A stretch of 5,366 nt of DNA. Source: Ignavibacteriaceae bacterium (lineage in GTDB: Bacteria; Bacteroidota; Ignavibacteria; Ignavibacteriales; Ignavibacteriaceae). The number at the start of each line of letters is the position of its first letter. The first letter of the stretch is position 1. The notes below the pieces were generated by a model that saw only the letters and a list, made by a program, of their open reading frames with translations, searched no databases and had not been told where the DNA came from. The position numbers and the translations under genes are program-made. Location of the stretch: positions 1 through 5,366 of the forward strand of contig JANWIS010000026.1 in assembly GCA_025449775.1 (NCBI GenBank), written 5' to 3'. Of the stretch, positions 1 to 4,671 are shown piece after piece.

Positions 1-1
1 T

Positions 2-649
2 GCAGTTACTTTTGCAAAAACACAAATTGAAATTGAGCTGAACGGAGTCGGCGATAATCCGATTTTTATTCCTGAAGACAAAGTAACTTTAACCGGTGCA
101 AATTTCCAGGGAACTCCTGTTTCTCTTCCGATGGATATGATCGGAGCTGCAGTGACAATGATTTGTGTATTATCTGAAAGAAGAATGAACAGGTTGAACA
201 ATCCTGCTTTGAGTGTTGGTCTTCCCGCTTTCTTAACAAAAGGTGCTGGAATGTTTTCCGGATTAATGTTGAGTCAGTACACAGCCGATTCATTAATTGT
301 TGAACAGAGAATTCTTTCTATGCCTGCTTCTATTCAATCTATTCCGGCGGCAGCAGACCAGGAGGATTTTGTTTCAATGGGAATGAACACAGCTTTAAAG
401 AATGCACAGATTCTTGATAATGCTTTTGGAATTTTAGGAATTGAATTTATGGCTGCTGCACAGGCGCTTGATTTTCGTAATCATACAACGGGAAAAGGTG
501 TTGCAAAAGCTAAAGAAGTTATCCGGAAACATGTCAAATTTTTGGATATAGATCGTCCGCTTTATCCTGATCATAATAAAATGAAAGTGCTTGTAAAATC
601 GTGTGAGATTTTGGATGAAGTAGAAAAAACTGTAGGTTCATTAGAGTAA
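2..649 (+). CDS. Histidine/aromatic amino acid ammonia-lyase (HAL/PAL family), C-terminal part, truncated by window edge
   Basis: The reading frame is open from position 2 and ends at TAA 647-649, giving 215 residues of a protein usually about 500 aa long. Family motifs appear in the expected order: NGVGDNPIF near the left edge, NFQGTPVS (Phe codon 104-106, matching the active-site Phe of HutH), SERRMNRL, GLPAFL, SGLMLSQYTA, PASIQSIP, QEDFVSMG (Glu codon 362-364) and AAAQALDFR. Family members eliminate ammonia from histidine (giving urocanate, the first step of histidine breakdown) or from Phe/Tyr, using an MIO cofactor made from an internal Ala-Ser-Gly. That site and the catalytic Tyr loop lie upstream, outside the window. 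The Glu of QED is typical of histidine ammonia-lyase (PAL enzymes usually have Gln there), so a HutH-like enzyme is favoured. However, the usual His of QEDH is Phe here, and no other hut gene is visible. An in-frame ATG at 131 is internal, because homology continues upstream of it. Family certain, substrate uncertain. Confidence 0.9.
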   Translation, partial: AVTFAKTQIEIELNGVGDNPIFIPEDKVTLTGANFQGTPVSLPMDMIGAAVTMICVLSERRMNRLNNPALSVGLPAFLTKGAGMFSGLMLSQYTADSLIVEQRILSMPASIQSIPAAADQEDFVSMGMNTALKNAQILDNAFGILGIEFMAAAQALDFRNHTTGKGVAKAKEVIRKHVKFLDIDRPLYPDHNKMKVLVKSCEILDEVEKTVGSLE

Positions 650-653
650 AAAA

Positions 654-730
654 TGGAACACGGATCAAACACATCGTACAGATTTGAACGGATTAAATCT
701 GCGTAAATCCGTTAAATCAGAGTTCTATTG
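654..730. repeat. Degenerate intergenic inverted-repeat element
   Basis: The gap between the ammonia-lyase and rmuC is built largely of repeated ACGGAT / AAATCCG words. The core is a stem of 13 base pairs with one bulged G: the left arm is 681-694, the right arm 706-718, and the loop 695-705. A second, mutually exclusive hairpin uses CAGATTT (679-685) and AAATCTG (695-701). The outer ends, GGAACACGG near 655 and GAGTTCTA near 719, are only loosely complementary, as if decayed. The sequence resembles a family of 'GGAACGCGGAT...AAATCCGT' intergenic repeats that I recall from many bacterial genomes. That resemblance is from memory and was not searched. There is no T-run after the stem, so it is not a typical terminator. 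Confidence 0.55.
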
Positions 731-752
731 CGATTAAAATTAAAACTCATAA

Positions 753-2045
753 ATGGAAATTATTTTTTTAATAGTTGGTTTAGTCGTTGGCGGTTTTGCT
801 GCCTGGTTTATTGCATCATCAAAATTAAAAGGTGAAGCTGGAAGAATTGAAGAACGAAGTCAAATCCTCGAACAAGACAAATCTAATCTCGAGAAAAATT
901 TAAACTCGGAAAGGCAAAAAGTTCTCGAGCTGAATTCAAAACTTGCATCACTCCAATCAGATTACACAAATCTTCAGCAGAAATTGTCAGAACAAAAGGC
1001 TGAAATAGAAAAGCTCCAGGAAAAATTCACAAAGGAGTTTGAAAATCTCGCTAACAAAATCTTTAAAGAAAAGACAGATGAATTTTCTAAGCAGAGTAAA
1101 ACAAATCTTTCAGAAATTCTCAATCCTTTAAAAGAAAAGATAAACGAGTTTCAGAGTAAAGTTGAAGAGACTAACAAAGAAAGTATAAAAGGCCACGCTT
1201 CCCTTCGTGAACAGCTTTCGATGCTGAAAGATATGAATCAGCAGATTACGCAGGAAGCAAAAAATCTTACTGAAGCATTAAAAGGACAAAGTAAAACTCA
1301 GGGAAACTGGGGTGAGTTTATTCTTGAAAGTATTCTGGAAAAATCCGGATTGGTTAAAGGAAGAGAATATGTTGTGCAGGAAAGTATAACTTCGGAATCA
1401 GGAAAAAGATTTCAGCCTGATGTTATTATCAAGCTGCCAGAAAATAAAAGTATCGTGATTGATTCCAAAGTTTCATTGAATGCTTATGAAAAATTTATTT
1501 CAAGTGAAGATGAAAATCAGAAACAGCTTGCACTTCGTGAACATACAAATTCAATCCGGTCTCATATAAAAAATTTAAGCTCGAAGAATTATCAGAATCT
1601 TTATGAGCTCGAAAGTCTTGATTTTGTTTTGATGTTTATGCCGATTGAACCAGCATTTGCACTGGCTGTTCAGAATGATCAATCAATATTTAATGATGCC
1701 TTTGAAATGAATATTGTGATTGTAAGTCCTTCAACTCTTTTAGCTACATTAAGAACAATTGAAAGTATATGGAGACAGGAAAAGCAAAACAAAAATTCAA
1801 TGGAAATTGCAAAACAAAGCGGAGATATGCTTGATAAGTTTACAGCATTTGTTGAAGACCTTATTTCTGTTGGCAAGGGATTAATCGCAGTGAAAGATAA
1901 CTACGATAAAGCAATGAACAAGCTGACTGATGGAAGAGGGAATTTAGTTAGTCGCGCTGAAAAAATAAAAGAGCTTGGTGCAAAGACAAGCAAGTCACTT
2001 CCACCAGCAATTCTAAACCGGTCGAAAGAGGATTCAGAAGAATAA
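753..2045 (+). CDS. rmuC: DNA recombination protein RmuC
   Basis: This is a 430-aa protein with the full RmuC layout. Residues 2-21 form one N-terminal membrane helix, and about 25-110 are a Glu/Lys/Gln-rich coiled coil. A further helical stretch leads into a PD-(D/E)XK nuclease-like core. Core motifs are QGNWGEFILESIL (Glu188), QPDVI (Asp223) and VIDSKVSLNAY (Asp237, Lys239), followed by FMPIEPAF (295-302), SPSTLLATLRTI (325-336), GRGNLV (394-399) and the C-terminal KSLPP. All presumed catalytic acids and the lysine are present, so the copy looks intact. In E. coli, rmuC mutants show changed inversion between short inverted repeats, and a role in limiting such rearrangement is proposed; the biochemistry is not settled. 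The start is ATG 753, where the membrane helix begins at once. No Shine-Dalgarno is seen in the A/T-rich 731-752, unlike every other gene start visible here. The stop is TAA 2043-2045, with the next gene 32 nt on. Confidence 0.95.
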   Translation: MEIIFLIVGLVVGGFAAWFIASSKLKGEAGRIEERSQILEQDKSNLEKNLNSERQKVLELNSKLASLQSDYTNLQQKLSEQKAEIEKLQEKFTKEFENLANKIFKEKTDEFSKQSKTNLSEILNPLKEKINEFQSKVEETNKESIKGHASLREQLSMLKDMNQQITQEAKNLTEALKGQSKTQGNWGEFILESILEKSGLVKGREYVVQESITSESGKRFQPDVIIKLPENKSIVIDSKVSLNAYEKFISSEDENQKQLALREHTNSIRSHIKNLSSKNYQNLYELESLDFVLMFMPIEPAFALAVQNDQSIFNDAFEMNIVIVSPSTLLATLRTIESIWRQEKQNKNSMEIAKQSGDMLDKFTAFVEDLISVGKGLIAVKDNYDKAMNKLTDGRGNLVSRAEKIKELGAKTSKSLPPAILNRSKEDSEE

Positions 2046-2067
2046 TAAATCATTAAACACTTTTTAT

Positions 2068-2073
2068 AGGAGG
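2068..2073 (+). promoter_or_regulatory. Shine-Dalgarno AGGAGG of the membrane protein gene
   Basis: A perfect AGGAGG ends 4 nt before ATG 2078. It fixes the start of the downstream gene and is the strongest ribosome binding site in the window, although the spacing is slightly short. Confidence 0.8.
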
Positions 2074-2077
2074 CGTT

Positions 2078-2632
2078 ATGCAAAAAATTATTTTACCATC
2101 ACTGCTTGCAGCAGTTGCAATTTTTATCTGGTCATCAATTTCGTGGATGGTTATCGGATGGCATATGATAGACCTTTTTAATCTGCCGGATGAAACTGTT
2201 GTTCAGCAGATGGATGCAACTATCACCAAGCCCGGAGTTTATGTTTATCCCGGATATCCTGTCGATCATTCAGAAGCTGGGATGGAAGCGTGGAAAGAGA
2301 AACATCTTGCCGGTCCGTTATTTATAATGGTCTATCATCCCGATGGAAGCGACCCGATGCCGGCAGCAAATTTTATAAAAGGATTTATTCTGAATTTTAT
2401 AACTGCGTTTATCGCAGCAGCACTTTTAATGATGACGCTTGCACAGAATCCATCGTTCCGGAGAAGAGTAATATTCGTAATGATGCTTGGAGTCTTCGCA
2501 GGATTTATGTATCCTTTTATGGAATGGAACTGGTGGCGATTTCCATTGGGCTATACACTGGTGAATTTTGCTGATGGAATTCTTAGCTGGTTCTTTGGTG
2601 GGTTGGTTTTGGCATGGAAGATTAAGCCGTAA
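2078..2632 (+). CDS. Conserved hypothetical four-helix membrane protein
   Basis: This is a 184-aa protein with a perfect AGGAGG before ATG 2078 and stop TAA 2630-2632. Four hydrophobic segments are visible: about 4-26, 101-121, 129-146 and 160-180. The roughly 75-residue stretch between helices 1 and 2 is soluble and carries KPGVYVYPG (51-59) and GPLFIMVYHPDGSDP (79-93). Between helices 3 and 4 lies an aromatic block, YPFMEWNWWRFPLGYT (145-160), a likely membrane-interface signature. The sequence feels like a widespread uncharacterised bacterial membrane family with an N-terminal W-x-H-M start, a 'PGxYxxPG' loop and an 'NWWxFP' motif, but I cannot name it and assign no function. No catalytic triad, metal site or transporter signature is evident. 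The gene starts 32 nt after rmuC on the same strand and may be read through from it. A hairpin at 2642-2666 follows. Confidence 0.85.
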   Translation: MQKIILPSLLAAVAIFIWSSISWMVIGWHMIDLFNLPDETVVQQMDATITKPGVYVYPGYPVDHSEAGMEAWKEKHLAGPLFIMVYHPDGSDPMPAANFIKGFILNFITAFIAAALLMMTLAQNPSFRRRVIFVMMLGVFAGFMYPFMEWNWWRFPLGYTLVNFADGILSWFFGGLVLAWKIKP

Positions 2633-2641
2633 TTTTGTTTT

Positions 2642-2666
2642 GCTGTCACGGTCCTACCGTGACAGC
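2642..2666. terminator. Perfect hairpin between convergent genes, possible bidirectional terminator
   Basis: GCTGTCACGGT, a CCT loop, then ACCGTGACAGC make a perfect 11-bp stem with a 3-nt loop. It lies 9 nt after the stop of the membrane protein gene and 4 nt beyond the stop of the convergent EVE gene, which is where a shared terminator would sit. However, neither strand has a U-run after the stem: + reads TGTACTAACT and - reads AAAACAAAAT. Intrinsic termination would therefore be non-canonical. It could instead be a dispersed palindromic repeat. Confidence 0.5.
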
Positions 2667-2670
2667 TGTA

Positions 2671-3132
2671 CTAACTTCCCATCTTCAAAACTTCTTCAAA
2701 CTCACTTTTTGTAATCGGCATTACCGATAACCTGTTTCCTCTTTGAATCAATGTTATATTTTTTAATTTCGCATTTGCTTTTATCTGTCCGAGTGTTACT
2801 GGATTTTTAAATTCTTTTATGAGTTTTATATCAACCATAAACCAGGTTGGTGATTCTTTCTTTGCTCTATCATCATAGTGTATATTATTTTTATCAAACT
2901 GCGTGTGATCGGGATATCCTTCTTTCGCAACTTCGCAGTAACCCAAAACAGCAAGCGGTTCCGTACTGCTATGATAAAATAAAACGCCATCACCTTTTTT
3001 TATTTCATCTCTCAGGATATTTCTAGCCCGGTAGTTTCTCACTCCATTCCAGAATGCAGTCTGGTTCTTACTTTTCTTAAGATCTTCGATTGAAAAACTT
3101 TCAGGCTCTGTTTTGAAAAGCCAGTATTTCAT
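2671..3132 (-). CDS. EVE domain-containing protein (PUA-like, Thy28/THYN1 type)
   Basis: This is a 153-aa protein made of a single EVE domain, the usual length of stand-alone members. Signatures in order are YWLFKTEP (3-10), FWNGVRNYRARN (27-38), the KKGDGVLFYHSS core (46-56), YPDHTQFD (73-80), PTWFMVD (95-101) and RGNRLSVMP (131-139). The EVE fold belongs to the PUA superfamily. Some members bind modified cytosine in DNA, and in prokaryotes EVE domains are often found near or fused to modification-dependent restriction systems; stand-alone copies such as this are also common in unremarkable contexts. No nuclease or methylase domain is attached. The start is ATG (complement of 3130-3132), with AAGGAG 8 nt upstream; the stop is TAG at 2671-2673. 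It is transcribed alone, convergent with the membrane protein gene and divergent from the exported-protein pair. A cytosolic reader of modified bases is a family inference; the ligand is unknown. Confidence 0.93.
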   Translation of the reverse strand: MKYWLFKTEPESFSIEDLKKSKNQTAFWNGVRNYRARNILRDEIKKGDGVLFYHSSTEPLAVLGYCEVAKEGYPDHTQFDKNNIHYDDRAKKESPTWFMVDIKLIKEFKNPVTLGQIKANAKLKNITLIQRGNRLSVMPITKSEFEEVLKMGS

Positions 3133-3140
3133 TTATAATA

Positions 3141-3146
3141 CTCCTT
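3141..3146 (-). promoter_or_regulatory. Shine-Dalgarno AAGGAG of the EVE gene
   Basis: On the minus strand AAGGAG lies 8 nt before the ATG at 3132, an ideal spacing that supports this start. Confidence 0.75.
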
Positions 3147-3158
3147 TTTCTGTGTGAA

Positions 3159-3188
3159 TAAAAATAATCATTACGCATTTAATAACAA
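3159..3188 (-). promoter_or_regulatory. Candidate promoter of the EVE gene (Bacteroidota-like)
   Basis: Read on the minus strand, TTG (3188-3186) is followed after 19 nt by TATTTTTA (3166-3159). This resembles the Bacteroidota TTG / TAnnTTTG promoter with one mismatch. A start of transcription near 3152 would give a leader of about 20 nt containing the Shine-Dalgarno. The region is very A/T-rich, so chance matches are easy. Confidence 0.3.
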
Positions 3189-3225
3189 TTTCCGAATATA
3201 AATTAAAAAAATACTGGCACAGCTC

Positions 3226-3256
3226 TTGATTTTTTTTGGGGGATTTATTTAGTTTG
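3226..3256 (+). promoter_or_regulatory. Candidate promoter of the exported-protein pair with a T8G5 spacer tract
   Basis: TTG at 3226-3228 and TTAGTTTG at 3249-3256 (one mismatch to TAnnTTTG) are separated by 20 nt, matching Bacteroidota-type promoter geometry. The spacer holds eight T and then five G (3230-3242). If this is used, the leader would be about 140 nt. The second element overlaps the loop of the hairpin at 3240-3273. Weak, pattern-based call. Confidence 0.25.
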
Positions 3257-3273
3257 AAGTTGAAATAAATCCC
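3240..3273. other. Perfect 11-bp inverted repeat in the divergent intergenic region
   Basis: GGGATTTATTT (3240-3250) and AAATAAATCCC (3263-3273) are perfect complements around a 12-nt loop. The repeat sits roughly midway between the divergent EVE and exported-protein genes. There is no T-run after the stem on either strand, so a terminator is unlikely. An operator for a dimeric regulator or a structured leader element are both possible. The rest of 3133-3399 shows only the candidate promoters and ribosome binding sites listed separately; I see no convincing gene or RNA in it. Confidence 0.45.
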
Positions 3274-3389
3274 GAGCATATAGGGAAAAGTATTCGCTTA
3301 ACCTGATTCCTGAACTGCTGATGATGTCTGTAAACTATTTCTGCTCTTTTAATACGATGCTTGCTGCTGTGTCAATTTTCTTTTCTGAT

Positions 3390-3393
3390 GGAG
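3390..3393 (+). promoter_or_regulatory. Shine-Dalgarno GGAG that decides the start at 3400
   Basis: GGAG lies 6 nt before ATG 3400. The frame can be extended upstream to a TTG at 3361, but ATG 3400 has this binding site and begins directly with a standard signal peptide, so it is the better start. Confidence 0.65.
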
Positions 3394-3399
3394 CCTGCT

Positions 3400-4659
3400 A
3401 TGTATAAACAATTTCTTTTTTTATTAATAATTATTTTTAACATAAATATGTTTGCACAAGTAGTAATAAAAGATGAGATTACACTTTATGAAACAGAAAG
3501 CCCTGATGAGGAAACTCTGACTATGCCGTTTTACGGAAAGATCACAGGCAATGTTAATTCAGGAGCTATAATAAATAACCGGATAAGAAAAGTAATGATT
3601 GAAGCAGATGGACAAATAGTAGTAAGACAATGTATATGTGGAGCTGGATGTCCATTCATACAAAGTAGCTGGATAATAAATGGTGTGCCTGCTTCAACCC
3701 CCGTGACTGTTACAGTTTATTCGCATTGTGAAAACGGGCAGTTTATAGGAGCAGAAACCCGGTTAACTGATTTGGGAGATAATGAATTTAATATTGAGGC
3801 ATACAATCCAAACTTTCAACAATGGTTTAATGCAACTACTCTTAAATTTACTGCCACAACACCACCAGATTGTCCGAATGCAGCCGATGATTGCCCAAGT
3901 GGTTTTACGGAAGAAATGCCAGAATTAATTTTAGAACATCAGCCCCCGTCATTTACTTCTGATGAAGAATGTGAGGATAATCCAAATAGACTTGCATTTT
4001 TTAGTCCGGGCTTAAGAGCTAGTGAATCGACAAATTTATTTAAGAATATTTCAACTTCAGATATTGAAGTCTGTTTTGATGAACAAACTCAAGAGTGGAA
4101 ATTTGAACTGACCGAAAATATTACACTAAACTATATTAAAACTATTTGTGCTGATAACATTACAAATCCTCAAACTTGGAATGCAACACTTGTTTATAAC
4201 ATTGAGCAAATTCAAAATATGCAAACGAGTGAGTGTGCAAAATTATTGGCCTCAATCGAAGCACATAAGACATACTTTGGTTCCGGCATACAGGACGGTT
4301 TTGTTTTTACTGAAATATTAGATTCACATGAAACCCAACATCAAAATGATTGGCAAAGTTATATTAATAAGTATAAAAATAGTTACTATAATATTCCACT
4401 TGAAATAAGTAATGATTGTATAGATTTCATAGATGATGAAGATGCTAAAACACAAATGCTCTCGTCAATAAAAAATCTCTTCTTCAGTGAATTCTGGAAT
4501 CCATACAAAGAAAGTTTTCTCTTGGATGAATACTTATCCCCAGATGATGATGCTACAAAAGAAAAACATAAACAGTTGGAGATTAAGCTTCATGATCGGG
4601 AAACCGTTCAAAAAATAATAAAAGCTTATGAAGACGCAATTAATAACAAATGTGATTGA
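3400..4659 (+). CDS. Exported cysteine-rich protein of unknown function with an HExxH metallopeptidase-like motif
   Basis: From ATG 3400 the product is 419 aa. Residues 1-20 are a signal peptide (MYKQ, a hydrophobic Leu/Ile/Phe core, then MFAQ) with probable cleavage next to Ala-Gln. Residues about 40-155 look beta-rich and include a CICGAGC cluster (Cys78, 80, 84). A Pro/Asp/Glu-rich stretch with DCPNAADDC (Cys158, 165) follows, then a mixed region to about 275. The C-terminal 140 residues are helical and contain HETQH (310-314, bases 4327-4341) in TEILDSHETQHQNDWQSY, which fits the HExxH zinc-binding helix of zincins. Possible third ligands are Glu364, Glu371 or Glu377, but none is proven. 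The mature part has twelve cysteines, an even number that would suit disulfides outside the cytoplasm. No named family is recognised, and no lipobox or type IX sorting tail is visible. The next gene starts 12 nt after the TGA stop, suggesting an operon. ATA supplies 20 of 40 Ile codons, against 9 of 33 in rmuC. Confidence 0.85.
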   Translation: MYKQFLFLLIIIFNINMFAQVVIKDEITLYETESPDEETLTMPFYGKITGNVNSGAIINNRIRKVMIEADGQIVVRQCICGAGCPFIQSSWIINGVPASTPVTVTVYSHCENGQFIGAETRLTDLGDNEFNIEAYNPNFQQWFNATTLKFTATTPPDCPNAADDCPSGFTEEMPELILEHQPPSFTSDEECEDNPNRLAFFSPGLRASESTNLFKNISTSDIEVCFDEQTQEWKFELTENITLNYIKTICADNITNPQTWNATLVYNIEQIQNMQTSECAKLLASIEAHKTYFGSGIQDGFVFTEILDSHETQHQNDWQSYINKYKNSYYNIPLEISNDCIDFIDDEDAKTQMLSSIKNLFFSEFWNPYKESFLLDEYLSPDDDATKEKHKQLEIKLHDRETVQKIIKAYEDAINNKCD

Positions 4660-4660
4660 A

Positions 4661-4665
4661 AGAGG
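4661..4665 (+). promoter_or_regulatory. Shine-Dalgarno AGAGG in the 12-nt gap between the exported-protein genes
   Basis: AGAGG begins 2 nt after the TGA at 4659 and ends 6 nt before ATG 4672. It sets the start of the second gene and supports a shared transcript. Confidence 0.6.
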
Positions 4666-4671
4666 TATAAA

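Noticed and set aside
66..293. 75-codon minus-strand frame inside the ammonia-lyase gene
   Set aside because: It lies fully opposite a gene with strong family motifs, and its product shows no recognisable domain.
131..649. ATG 131 as a real start of a 172-aa protein
   Set aside because: Ammonia-lyase homology continues upstream in frame to the window edge (NGVGDNPIF, NFQGTP).
654..730. Terminator for the ammonia-lyase gene
   Set aside because: The stem is bulged, AT-rich and not followed by a T-run; a dispersed repeat explains it better.
653..752. CRISPR array or tandem repeat
   Set aside because: The repeated words are short, imperfect and inverted, with no regular repeat-spacer period.
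1679..1876. 65-codon minus-strand frame inside rmuC
   Set aside because: Antisense shadow of the conserved C-terminal half of RmuC.
1901..2083. 60-codon minus-strand frame across the end of rmuC
   Set aside because: Antisense shadow with no binding site or recognisable product.
2290..2574. 94-codon plus-strand frame inside the membrane protein gene
   Set aside because: Out-of-frame shadow; the 2078 frame has the perfect Shine-Dalgarno and coherent membrane helices.
3361..3399. TTG start for the exported HExxH protein (432 aa)
   Set aside because: It would put 13 extra residues before a normal signal peptide and has no ribosome binding site; ATG 3400 has GGAG at a 6-nt spacing.
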